DNA from: Fulvivirga sp.
GTDB lineage: Bacteria; Bacteroidota; Bacteroidia; Cytophagales; Cyclobacteriaceae
DNA length: 54,068 bases
Assembly (NCBI GenBank): GCA_028280565.1
Contig: JANQLQ010000203.1
Span: forward strand, 1-54,068
Direction of reading: 5' to 3'
Shown: positions 43,518-51,183 of the stretch, piece by piece
Layout: every line of letters begins with the position of its first letter
How positions within the stretch are numbered: the stretch's first letter is position 1
Notes under the pieces: generated by a model
The model's input: the letters and a program-made list of their open reading frames with translations, nothing else
Told to the model about the DNA's origin: nothing
The model's database searches: none
Position numbers and translations under genes: made by a program

Positions 43518-44303
43518 ATGTCTAGATCAATATATATCTTGCTACTGGTGACGTTTGTGACTTTTAGCAGTTGTACAGTAGTGAGGCAAGGGGAAGTAGG
43601 CGTAAAACGAAAACTTGGTAAACTCGATGATAAAACCTTGGGCCCCGGTGCAGTGGGATTCAATCCCATGATCACCCGGGTGATCAAACTTCCCATACGC
43701 ACGGTCAACTTGGAGATTGCCTCAGACCTTCCTTCTAAAGAAGGTTTGAACGTAGCCGCTAATATTTCTATACTTTATCGTATCAAGCCGGAGTATGCTT
43801 CTGATATTATAGAGTCCATCGGTACTAATTACGAGCAAGTGGTCATTACTAGTGTATTCCGTTCCGCATCGGCAGACGTCTGTTCACGCTTTTTTGCTAA
43901 AGACATGCATACTGCCCAGAGGAGCCATATCGAAAAAGAGATCACAAAACATATGTCCGATCTCTTGGGTGACCGTGGGTTTGAAATAGAGGCCGTTCTA
44001 CTCAAGACCATACAACTACCGGCCGGGTTAGCGAGAGCCGTAGAAGAAAAGCTCGAAGCGGAACAGGATGCACAACGAATGGAGTTTTTATTGCAGCGCG
44101 AAAAGCTGGAAGCCCAGCGTAAATTAGTAGAGGCACAAGGTACCCGTGATGCCCAGAAGGTAATTTCCGAAGGCTTAAACCCGGAAATATTGCAATGGCA
44201 AACCATCGAGGCCTTTAAAGAGCTTTCTACTTCCCCCAACTCAAAGGTGATCATCACCAATGGCAATACTCCTTTATTAATGAATGAAATTGAGGGCAAT
44301 TAA
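43518..44303 (+). CDS. Prohibitin/SPFH-domain lipoprotein
   Basis: Member of the SPFH (stomatin/prohibitin/flotillin) superfamily, 261 residues from the ATG at 43518. The N-terminal hydrophobic segment ends in TFSSC, a possible lipobox. The SPFH domain starts VRQGEVGVKRKLGKL and includes SKEGLNVAANISILYRIKP and YEQVVITSVFRSASADVCSRF. A coiled coil follows (EEKLEAEQDAQRMEFLLQRE, then AQRKLVEAQGTRDAQ), and the C-terminus has the usual WQTIEAFKEL. These proteins form membrane scaffolds. A lipid anchor instead of a transmembrane helix is somewhat unusual and uncertain. Confidence 0.9.
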   Translation: MSRSIYILLLVTFVTFSSCTVVRQGEVGVKRKLGKLDDKTLGPGAVGFNPMITRVIKLPIRTVNLEIASDLPSKEGLNVAANISILYRIKPEYASDIIESIGTNYEQVVITSVFRSASADVCSRFFAKDMHTAQRSHIEKEITKHMSDLLGDRGFEIEAVLLKTIQLPAGLARAVEEKLEAEQDAQRMEFLLQREKLEAQRKLVEAQGTRDAQKVISEGLNPEILQWQTIEAFKELSTSPNSKVIITNGNTPLLMNEIEGN

Positions 44304-44334
44304 CAAGGTGCCCGGGACGTTACGAGTTTAGGAA

Positions 44335-44562
44335 ATGGTCTGGATAGTAATGGGTGATGATCCCTGGCCTGACAAGTACATACCCGTGCTTGCCAGGCCA
44401 AAATCAGAATTAACTGGGCTTAAAAAGGATAAGACAGCAGTGAAAATTTTTGACAATGAAACTGACGCACTTCTTCATGCTGAACAATTGAAAGTAAAGT
44501 ATGGCGCTAAAGCAGTGCGTATGTTTTATCCCGATGGTTTTTCCAAAATAATTACCCCATGA
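44335..44562 (+). CDS. Small hypothetical protein
   Basis: No family recognised. The 75 residues are soluble and mixed alpha/beta in pattern (VWIVMGDDPWPDKYIPVLAR, then DNETDALLHAEQLKVKYG and AVRMFYPDGFSKII). It lies 31 bases after the prohibitin gene and overlaps the next gene by 4 bases (ATGA), which supports it as a real operon member. It has no signal peptide, unlike its neighbours. Confidence 0.65.
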   Translation: MVWIVMGDDPWPDKYIPVLARPKSELTGLKKDKTAVKIFDNETDALLHAEQLKVKYGAKAVRMFYPDGFSKIITP

Positions 44563-45455
44563 ACGAAAAAGAAACAGTAAAATTCACCCCTCACTACCTA
44601 CCCGGTTTTGTGTTTTGCATACTTTTTGTCTTAGGCTATGTAAAAAGTGACGCCCAAGATATCCCTAACCGGTATGATGACCTGGAAAAGGCCAAGGCCT
44701 CACCTAGTGATGTGCGATGGCTGGAATTAAAGGATAAAGGCTATAAAGAATTCCCAAAGGATATCTTCCAGTTCACTAACCTTGAGTTCCTGGACCTATC
44801 CGGGAACCAAATAAAAACGGTGCCCGGGGAAATCGACCAACTCATTCGCCTGAAGTACCTAGACCTTTCCGGAAACAAGATCAAAAGGCTACCGGGTTCC
44901 ATGGCGGACTTAGATTCTTTGAATACCTTACACTTGGCTTATTTACCCGGTGTGGACCTAGCGCAGGTGCTCCCGATCATTAGCCAAATCAGTGGGTTGC
45001 GCGTGTTGGACTTGAAATATAACAATATTGAGACTATTCCAGGTTCCATCCGCTATTTTGGGCAGTTAGAACGATTGGACCTTTCCGGTAACCCGATACG
45101 TGTGCTCCCGGAAGAGCTTGCCTACCTGGACCGGTTGAAGATCTTTTACTTGAACGATGACCGCGAGTTTAACTTAGAGCAGAGTTTGGATGTTTTGGCG
45201 GGGATCGATCAACTGCAAGAACTTCATTTAGAAAACGATGATATACAGGTCATTCCCGAAAATATTACCCGGATGAAAAGCTTGGAGTACCTTTACATCA
45301 ATGAGAACCGGTTAAACCAGCTACCGGCAGGAATCAGGACCATGCCCAGCTTGAAATATATCGATGTGTATGATAACCCCATTCCTAATGTGTTTTTGGA
45401 TGAGTACAGGAGGTACCTTGCACCTTCTATTAAGATCAATATTGGCAATAAGTAA
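44559..45455 (+). CDS. Leucine-rich-repeat protein
   Basis: 298 residues. A hydrophobic segment at about 15-30 (FVFCILFVLGYVKSDAQ) suggests export. About nine leucine-rich repeats follow, of the type LxxLDLSGNxIxxLPxxI, for example LEFLDLSGNQIKTVPGEI, LKYLDLSGNKIKRLPGSM and LRVLDLKYNNIETIPGSI. They form a curved protein-binding surface of the kind found in many Bacteroidota surface or periplasmic proteins. It is translationally coupled (4-base overlap) to the preceding small gene and is the last gene of the operon. Confidence 0.88.
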   Translation: MNEKETVKFTPHYLPGFVFCILFVLGYVKSDAQDIPNRYDDLEKAKASPSDVRWLELKDKGYKEFPKDIFQFTNLEFLDLSGNQIKTVPGEIDQLIRLKYLDLSGNKIKRLPGSMADLDSLNTLHLAYLPGVDLAQVLPIISQISGLRVLDLKYNNIETIPGSIRYFGQLERLDLSGNPIRVLPEELAYLDRLKIFYLNDDREFNLEQSLDVLAGIDQLQELHLENDDIQVIPENITRMKSLEYLYINENRLNQLPAGIRTMPSLKYIDVYDNPIPNVFLDEYRRYLAPSIKINIGNK

Positions 45456-45460
45456 TGCCA

Positions 45461-45620
45461 TAACCTCGGGTCGATTTAAAATCATTGTAGCCTAGGCGTA
45501 AAATGAGGTTTTGAATACTTTCACGGTCTTTAAACTGGGGATCAGCTTCCCTCCCCGGCAAAGCAGGTCCCGGCTCTCCCAATAGCCTTGTTACCACCGG
45601 CCCGGAATGACGAATTTTTT
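45461..45620 (+). repeat. Dispersed repeat R4, copy B
   Basis: Matches 20772-20940 in the same orientation, including TCGATTTAAAATCATTGTAG, GTCTTTAAACTGGGGA and CCGGAATGACG near the end. It begins just after the LRR gene stop codon. Confidence 0.8.
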
Positions 45621-45668
45621 TTAGTGGTTGGTTTTACAAGGGGAAGTTTTCCGTCTTGATCACAGTGT

Positions 45669-45748
45669 GTATTGGATACCCGCATTACAAATGCTGGCGT
45701 TAGTGCCTTGTAGTACTCAATGGGTTCGCGTTGCAAATGCGAACCAGT
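45669..45748 (+). repeat. Dispersed repeat R3, copy B
   Basis: Matches 24006-24090 (GGATACCCGCATTACAAAT, TGGCGT, AGTGCC, GGGTTCGCGTTGCAAA). Its end forms a hairpin, GGTTCGC / GCGAACC with a 9-base loop, like REP elements. Confidence 0.75.
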
Positions 45749-45827
45749 AAAAAAAACGCGAACCAGTTTAAGGGGAAATGAGGTGAGTTTATTCCGAGGT
45801 TTTAGTTTTCAAGAAAACGATGCATGA

Positions 45828-46121
45828 TCAGTGTACTAGCCACTGTGCGTCACTTACCAGGCAGACCCCCCCGGATTTTTTCAGCACTTTCCTTAGAGGC
45901 TCTTTGATCTTTTCGAGTTCTTCTTGTGAGCATGCTACGATGAGATAAGTATTTTTGAAAGCGTTGTGCAGCCCCTCGCCATCTTGGATGCCTTTATCTC
46001 CGCTGCCTTGGACGTCTTTGATCATGGTGTAACCATTGACTTGGTGTTCTTCCAAGATATGGATCACCTTTGGGGTTTCCAAAGCGCCCGTAACAATTTC
46101 CACACGTTTTAGATCTTTCAT
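45828..46121 (-). CDS. sbtB: PII-like SbtB-type regulatory protein
   Basis: 97-residue PII-fold protein. It has strands and helices in the PII order (KRVEIVTGALETPKVIHILE, then the T-loop region YTMIKDVQGSGDKG, then NTYLIVACSQEELEKIKEPL and SGGVCLVSDAQWL). It is encoded 7 bases downstream of the bicarbonate transporter gene, as SbtB is in cyanobacteria. There it binds adenine nucleotides and inhibits SbtA. The Cys pair at the C-terminus of some cyanobacterial SbtB proteins is absent. The functional assignment rests on fold pattern plus context. Confidence 0.82.
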   Translation of the reverse strand: MKDLKRVEIVTGALETPKVIHILEEHQVNGYTMIKDVQGSGDKGIQDGEGLHNAFKNTYLIVACSQEELEKIKEPLRKVLKKSGGVCLVSDAQWLVH

Positions 46122-46128
46122 TGCTCAA

Positions 46129-47103
46129 TTAATTTAACCATTCAAGAATATGATAGTAAACCGGTATTCCTATAATTATATTCATTGGGAACGTGATCGC
46201 CAGTGACATAGGTACATACAAACCGGGATTAGCTTCCGGTACGGTCAAGCGTATGGCCGCAGGTACAGCTATGTAAGAGGCGCTTGCAAATAAAACGACC
46301 AGCAGCAAAGAATCCCCTACATTAATGTTGAACATAGAACACAACGCAATACCGAGCGCGGCATTCAATAAGGGAATGAAGATGCTAAAAGCAATAAGAA
46401 ATGTACCCGCATTTTTTAAGGACTGTATCCTTCGCCCTGCTAGCAGTCCCATATCTAAGAGGAAGAATGCCAGCATTCCCTTGAAGATATGGTCGGTAAA
46501 CGGGGCCAAGGCCACGGCCGTTCTTTCCCCACCTAAGATGCCAATGACCAAACTTCCAAGAATGAGCACCACTGATCCGTTAGTCAGCGCTTCTTTGAGT
46601 ATATCTTTATAGCTTCCATTACGTCCGTTGTTGTTTTTATCTTCACGGTAAAGGTTGATCAGCAGTACCCCAATGATAATGGCCGGCGATTCCATCAATG
46701 CCATAGCCGCCACCATATGCCCGCCATACGCAACGTCGAGATCTTTTAAGAAAGCCGTGGCTGTAATGAATGTCACAGCGCTGATCGATCCGTACGTGGC
46801 GGCTATAGCGCCGGCATCGTAAATATTCACCTTCTTTTTTAAGACGTAGAAAGTATAAAATGGGACAACAATAGACATTAGCATGGCCAATCCCAAAGAA
46901 GTGATCACCTCTGGTGTGATCCCGCTATGGGCTAGCTCCACACCTCCTTTTATACCGATTGATAAGAGTAAATAAAGAGATAAGAACTTAGGTATCGGCT
47001 GGGGGATCTCCAAGTCGGATTTTATGAAAACACAGATGAGGCCGAGAAAGAAAAAAAGGACAGCGGGATTTAGTAGGTTGTGTAGAATTGCTTCTATACT
47101 CAT
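46129..47103 (-). CDS. sbtA: SbtA-type sodium-dependent bicarbonate transporter
   Basis: Inner-membrane permease of the SbtA family, importing bicarbonate with Na+. I chose the ATG at 47103 (324 residues), which gives the typical start MSIEAILHNLLNPAVLFFFLG. About ten hydrophobic helices are visible in two inverted halves; the signature stretches are SIGIKGGVELAHSG, DAGAIAATYGSISAVTFITA, GGHMVAAMALMESPAIIIG in the first half and LLDMGLLAGRR and SASYIAVPAAIRL in the second. The PII-like sbtB follows at once. It shares an 82-base divergent promoter region, with the conserved palindrome, with the universal stress gene. In a heterotroph it probably supplies bicarbonate to carboxylases. Confidence 0.92.
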   Translation of the reverse strand: MSIEAILHNLLNPAVLFFFLGLICVFIKSDLEIPQPIPKFLSLYLLLSIGIKGGVELAHSGITPEVITSLGLAMLMSIVVPFYTFYVLKKKVNIYDAGAIAATYGSISAVTFITATAFLKDLDVAYGGHMVAAMALMESPAIIIGVLLINLYREDKNNNGRNGSYKDILKEALTNGSVVLILGSLVIGILGGERTAVALAPFTDHIFKGMLAFFLLDMGLLAGRRIQSLKNAGTFLIAFSIFIPLLNAALGIALCSMFNINVGDSLLLVVLFASASYIAVPAAIRLTVPEANPGLYVPMSLAITFPMNIIIGIPVYYHILEWLN

Positions 47104-47130
47104 AAATTTTTCGTTAGTCGCGGAACATCG

Positions 47131-47138
47131 CAAAGATA
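47131..47138 (-). promoter_or_regulatory. Candidate -7 element for sbtA
   Basis: On the minus strand this reads TATCTTTG, a perfect TAnnTTTG match, 28 bases before the sbtA ATG. If it is used, the palindrome at 47162-47174 is centred near -41, where activators commonly bind. No clear -33 TTG was found. Confidence 0.45.
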
Positions 47139-47161
47139 TGATTGTTTTTCTACCTAAAATT

Positions 47162-47174
47162 ATAGCAATACTAT
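47162..47174. promoter_or_regulatory. Palindrome ATAGTAnTACTAT (site 3, sbtA/uspA, one mismatch)
   Basis: ATAGCAATACTAT differs from the perfect palindrome at one position. It lies in the divergent promoter region, 11 bases before the uspA ATG and 58 bases before the sbtA start. Confidence 0.6.
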
Positions 47175-47185
47175 TATTTTTGTAT

Positions 47186-48133
47186 ATGGAGTTTTTCAAG
47201 GTCTGGGTCGTAGGGCTCGATATGTCCCCTACAGATAGTTTTGTTTTAAGAAATGTAGCGCAGCTAGCTCGTAATTTCAGACCGGATAATATCCATTTTG
47301 TTCACGTAGCGCCAGAACCCGATATCCCCGATGAAGTTTTGAAAGATATCCCGGATCTGCAGGTTCCGGAGTTGGCGTACTACAAATCAAAAGTCCAAAA
47401 ATATGTAGATGAGAATTTTGATGCGGCTTCAAGCATTGAAATACATATCAAAGAAGGTAATGCACTTACCGAGTTACTCCGGGTATGTGATCAGCTCACC
47501 AGTGATTTACTGATCGTTGGGGAAAAAGGCAGCAAAAGCCCGGGCAGGGTGGCCCGAAAGATCGTGAGAAAATCACCTTGCAGCGTCCTTTTGGTACCTG
47601 AACTGTTTGAAAAGAGTATTGACTCTATCCTCGTTCCTACTGACTTCTCCGATTACTCCGAGAAAGCATTAAAAATGGGAGAGACTATTGCCGAGCAATA
47701 TGATGGATGCAAAGTCAATGTGTTGCATGTCTACAAAGATGCTTCAAAATACCTAAGCCAAGTATTTGAAACGGTGCATGAGATCGATGAGATCCTGCTG
47801 AAGCGAAAGACGATTAATGAAAAGCTGACCTCGTACGCTAAGCATAAATTAGAAGAATACCTGCATCAATTTCAACATGAAAAATTAGTGATAACCCCCC
47901 ATATTAAAAGTATCGAAAGAGGGGAAGAGATCAGCAACGCCATTGAAGATTGGATCGAGGTCTACTCCCCCGGGATAGTGATCATCGGGGCCAAGGGGCA
48001 ATCCGCCCCAGCGGCGGCTTTGCTGGGTAGGGTATCTGAGCAAGTGTACTCGAAATGTAACGACCATCTCATGCTGATTATCAAGCGAAAAAATGAAAAT
48101 AGTAGCCTTCTGAAAGTGTTGTTAGGTTCATAA
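47186..48133 (+). CDS. Tandem universal stress protein
   Basis: The ATG at 47186 (315 residues) opens the first USP strand FKVWVVGLDMSPTDSFVLRN. Two USP domains are present. The first (about 1-145) ends in the nucleotide-loop region VGEKGSKSPGRVARKIVRKSPCSVLLVP. The second (about 150-300) begins SILVPTDFSDYSEKALKMG and ends with IIGAKGQSAPAAALLGRVSE, SEQVYSKCNDHLMLII. The Gly-x2-Gly-x9-Gly ATP-binding pattern is roughly kept in both. Upstream ATG or GTG codons would extend the frame into sbtA and are rejected. It is divergent from sbtA, with a shared palindrome, so the two may respond to the same signal. Confidence 0.92.
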   Translation: MEFFKVWVVGLDMSPTDSFVLRNVAQLARNFRPDNIHFVHVAPEPDIPDEVLKDIPDLQVPELAYYKSKVQKYVDENFDAASSIEIHIKEGNALTELLRVCDQLTSDLLIVGEKGSKSPGRVARKIVRKSPCSVLLVPELFEKSIDSILVPTDFSDYSEKALKMGETIAEQYDGCKVNVLHVYKDASKYLSQVFETVHEIDEILLKRKTINEKLTSYAKHKLEEYLHQFQHEKLVITPHIKSIERGEEISNAIEDWIEVYSPGIVIIGAKGQSAPAAALLGRVSEQVYSKCNDHLMLIIKRKNENSSLLKVLLGS

Positions 48134-48252
48134 AAGAGGGTCGCATGACCCTAGCTATGGCCTCGTGAGTATCTTTGAACAAAGATGACCAAATAAATAC
48201 GCTATTCACTAAACTTTTCCCAACCATCTTCGTTATTAGAATATCATAATTG

Positions 48253-48265
48253 ATAGTAATACTAT
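48253..48265. promoter_or_regulatory. Palindrome ATAGTAnTACTAT (site 4, tetR)
   Basis: ATAGTAATACTAT, perfect inverted repeat, ends 35 bases before the ATG of the TetR-family regulator. A site before its own gene makes that regulator the first candidate for the binding protein. Confidence 0.7.
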
Positions 48266-48300
48266 TTAATTAGTTAGTGTAAAAAGATTTAAAAGGATTT

Positions 48301-48978
48301 ATGGCAACTTTACAGCTGTTGATGAACGAGAATTTGTTCATCAGGGACCCGCAGGAAACAGAATTGGGCCGGAAAATCGTGCAAGACAGTATTTGCATGA
48401 TCGATGAATTGGGTTTTGAAAAGTTTACCTTTAAAAAACTAGCGTTGAAAATTGATTCGACGGAAGCCTCTATTTATCGCTATTTTGAGAATAAACATAG
48501 GCTGCTGGTCTACCTGATTGCCTGGTACTGGAACTGGATCGAATACCGGATTGATTTCGGCACCCAAAACATAACCGATCCCGGAAAAAAATTAGCCATT
48601 GCATTACGAATCATTGCAGAAAAAAAAGGTAAGGATCCCTTCTTCCCGCAGATTGATGAGGAAGCCCTTTATCGTATCGTTATTGCCGAATCAGACAAAA
48701 CGTATTTGACCAAGCAGGTGGATGCCGATAACAAAGAGGGGCTTTTCCGTGGTTTTAAGTCACTTTGCGGAACGATAGCTTCCTTTATCCTGGAGATCAA
48801 CCCGGGTTTTGAGTATCCACATTCTTTGATCAGTACGGCATTATTAACGGCACATCAACAACTTTTCTATGCGGAACATTTACCTTCGCTGAGTAACGTA
48901 AAAAAAGTGAACGGAGATATTCACAAACAAAATGAAGATTTTCTTAATATAATGGTTTTCAATACCATCAAGGCTTAA
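48301..48978 (+). CDS. TetR/AcrR-family transcriptional regulator
   Basis: 225-residue dimeric regulator. The N-terminal HTH domain (about 20-75) shows the TetR pattern ELGFEKFTFKKLALKIDSTE followed by ASIYRYFENKHRLLVYLIAWY, where the recognition helix lies. The remaining 150 residues form a helical ligand-binding and dimerisation domain of unknown ligand. An export operon (ABC protein, HlyD, TolC) starts 25 bases downstream on the same strand, the usual layout of an efflux regulator. The palindrome 35 bases upstream suggests autoregulation. Confidence 0.92.
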   Translation: MATLQLLMNENLFIRDPQETELGRKIVQDSICMIDELGFEKFTFKKLALKIDSTEASIYRYFENKHRLLVYLIAWYWNWIEYRIDFGTQNITDPGKKLAIALRIIAEKKGKDPFFPQIDEEALYRIVIAESDKTYLTKQVDADNKEGLFRGFKSLCGTIASFILEINPGFEYPHSLISTALLTAHQQLFYAEHLPSLSNVKKVNGDIHKQNEDFLNIMVFNTIKA

Positions 48979-49003
48979 GCTTAAATCCTTTCCATAACAT
49001 ACC

Positions 49004-51178
49004 ATGCAAAGTAACCAGATCATACAGATCATAAGGGAATCTGCGCTTCTTTTGCAGCAGGATTTCGATGGGCTGAATCTCGCAGAAATTGATTCCTCAC
49101 CTCGCTCTTACGATGTGGATGATATCGCGGAGTTCAGGCGGGACCTTATCGAGGCTGCCAATAAGCAGCGGATCATTTACCTGGAGAATGGCCTTGAAAG
49201 GGAGGAGTTCAGGACCTTCATTAACGATATAGAAATACCGATAATTGCCTTTGAAGAAATAGAAGGAAACCGTGTACCCATCATATTTTTCAAGCAAAAA
49301 AGAAAACTGAAGGTACTCCAGGTGAGCGAGGAAAGTTCGGAAATACGAGAGTGTAGCGAGTCCTATTTCCCTAACCTGTACGAAGAAGACGGTAAGGTTT
49401 CCTTCTTAGGGGTATTCTCATACAAAAGCCTGGTCAGCGATGACCCGGAAGACGGTGAGCTCCAGAAAAAACTTAACCCGGTACAGCGTTTGATCAGGCT
49501 ACTGTCGGAGGAAAAAAAGGACATCATATATGTCTACATATACGCGATTTTGGTAGGGTTGATCGGGCTTACGCTGCCCCTAGGGATCCAGGCAACGGTC
49601 TCGCTGATCTCCGGCGGGGTGGTCTTCAGCTCCGTCTATGTTTTGATCGGCTTGGTGATCATAGGAGTGCTGGCAGCGGGTGGATTGCAAGTCATGCAAA
49701 TAACATTGGTAGAATACCTCCAAAGACGTGTATTTACCAAGGCTGCCTTTGAGTTTGCCTTCCGGGTGCCCAGGATAAAAGCTGAAGCGCTGGTACAGCA
49801 TCATGCCCCGGAATTGATGAACCGGTTTTTTGATGTACTTACGATCCAAAAGGGACTTCCTAAACTCTTGATCGATCTCTCGGCCGGCGTGATACAAATA
49901 TTCTTTGGCCTCCTTTTGTTATCGTTTTACCACCCGTTCTTCGTGTTTTTCAGTATCGTACTGGTAGGGGCACTTGTACTCATATTTTACTTCACGGGGC
50001 CTAAAGGTCTTAATTCTTCTATAAAAGAGTCGAAGTTTAAATATAAAGTGGTGTATTGGCTGGAAGAGCTGGCGCGCACGATCAATTCTTTTAAGCTATC
50101 CGGCAATACCTCATTGCCCATCAGGAAAACGGATTACAATGTCAATAACTATTTAAAGAATCGGAAGGTCCATTTCGGCATTTTGATCAGTCAGTATTCT
50201 ATCGTACTGCTCTTCAAGGCGTTAGTAACGGGCGGGTTATTGATCATCGGTACGGTGCTGGTAGTGAGCCGGGAGATCACTTTAGGACAATTTGTAGCTG
50301 CCGAGGTGATCATTATCCTCACTTTGAGCTCTGTGGAGAAGATCATTATGTACATGGATGTAGTCTATGATATGCTCACAGCGGTGGATAAAATATCGCA
50401 AGTGACCGATCTGCCATTGGAAAAAAGCGGTGGGCTGGATATCCCGAAGGCCTTATTGCACCGTGGGTTTGGTATGAATATCAAAGATCTTAAATATAAA
50501 TTTCCGGATAAGCCCTCGTACACCCTCAAAGGGATTAACCTATCCATCAAAGGAGGCGAACATATTTGTATTTCTGGTAAGGGCGGTTCTGGGAAGACGG
50601 TATTTACCAATACTATTTCAGGGCTTAACACCCATTATGAAGGTATTATCACCATGGATGGTTTCTCATTACGAGACCTTGATCTAACCAACCTTCGTGA
50701 CAAAGTAGGAAAGAATGTATCGCAGGAAGATATTTTCGCAGGAAGCATCCTCGAAAATATACTGCTGGCGAAACCTCATGCGCAACCTGCGGACGCCATC
50801 TGGGCGATCAATACAGTAGGTATCGCCGATGAGATCAATGCTATGCCCGATGGAATGGATACCGAGATGGTCAGCGGGGGAAAGGGGCTTCCGACTAGTT
50901 TAGTAAATAAGATTATTTTGGCACGTAGCCTGGCAAAACGCCCGAATCTTTTGATCTTGAATGATTTCTTTAATGACTTCATTAAAGCGGAGCGTTTTGA
51001 CCTGATCCATATGCTGACACGTAAAGAACACCCCTGGACGTTGGTCGTAGTATCTAACGATCCTGTGATCATGGCGGCATGCGACCGTGTTGTGCTTTTA
51101 GAGGATGGGCTGGTAAAAGCGGAAGGCCCGTTTGAAAATTTAGTAAAGTCTGGTGAGTTGAACAATATCATTAATTGA
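49004..51178 (+). CDS. ABC transporter with fused membrane and ATPase domains (type I secretion/peptidase-less)
   Basis: 724-residue half-transporter of the HlyB-like exporter type. The first 165 residues are a soluble domain in the position of a C39 peptidase but without a visible Cys/His catalytic pattern. The membrane domain has about five to six helices (175-440). The nucleotide-binding domain has Walker A GKGGSGKT (about 525-532), Q-loop NVSQEDIFAG and signature VSGGKG (about 622-626). Walker B reads LLILND: the expected Asp is Asn and the catalytic Glu is Asp. The H-loop region VVVSNDP lacks the switch His. ATP hydrolysis may thus be weak or rely on a partner. HlyD and TolC genes follow in the operon. 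Confidence 0.9.
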   Translation: MQSNQIIQIIRESALLLQQDFDGLNLAEIDSSPRSYDVDDIAEFRRDLIEAANKQRIIYLENGLEREEFRTFINDIEIPIIAFEEIEGNRVPIIFFKQKRKLKVLQVSEESSEIRECSESYFPNLYEEDGKVSFLGVFSYKSLVSDDPEDGELQKKLNPVQRLIRLLSEEKKDIIYVYIYAILVGLIGLTLPLGIQATVSLISGGVVFSSVYVLIGLVIIGVLAAGGLQVMQITLVEYLQRRVFTKAAFEFAFRVPRIKAEALVQHHAPELMNRFFDVLTIQKGLPKLLIDLSAGVIQIFFGLLLLSFYHPFFVFFSIVLVGALVLIFYFTGPKGLNSSIKESKFKYKVVYWLEELARTINSFKLSGNTSLPIRKTDYNVNNYLKNRKVHFGILISQYSIVLLFKALVTGGLLIIGTVLVVSREITLGQFVAAEVIIILTLSSVEKIIMYMDVVYDMLTAVDKISQVTDLPLEKSGGLDIPKALLHRGFGMNIKDLKYKFPDKPSYTLKGINLSIKGGEHICISGKGGSGKTVFTNTISGLNTHYEGIITMDGFSLRDLDLTNLRDKVGKNVSQEDIFAGSILENILLAKPHAQPADAIWAINTVGIADEINAMPDGMDTEMVSGGKGLPTSLVNKIILARSLAKRPNLLILNDFFNDFIKAERFDLIHMLTRKEHPWTLVVVSNDPVIMAACDRVVLLEDGLVKAEGPFENLVKSGELNNIIN

Positions 51179-51183
51179 GAATT

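Larger units (their letters stand above)
45456..45827. other. Intergenic region made of repeats R4 and R3
   Basis: 372 bases without a gene between the convergent LRR and sbtB genes. It consists of R4 copy B (45461-45620) followed by R3 copy B (45669-45748). A small minus-strand open frame (45542-45736) runs through the repeats and is not gene-like. Confidence 0.7.

Noticed and set aside
44344-44351. Half-site ATAGTAAT near the start of the 75-residue gene
   Set aside because: It lacks the second half of the palindrome and lies within codons, so it is treated as chance.
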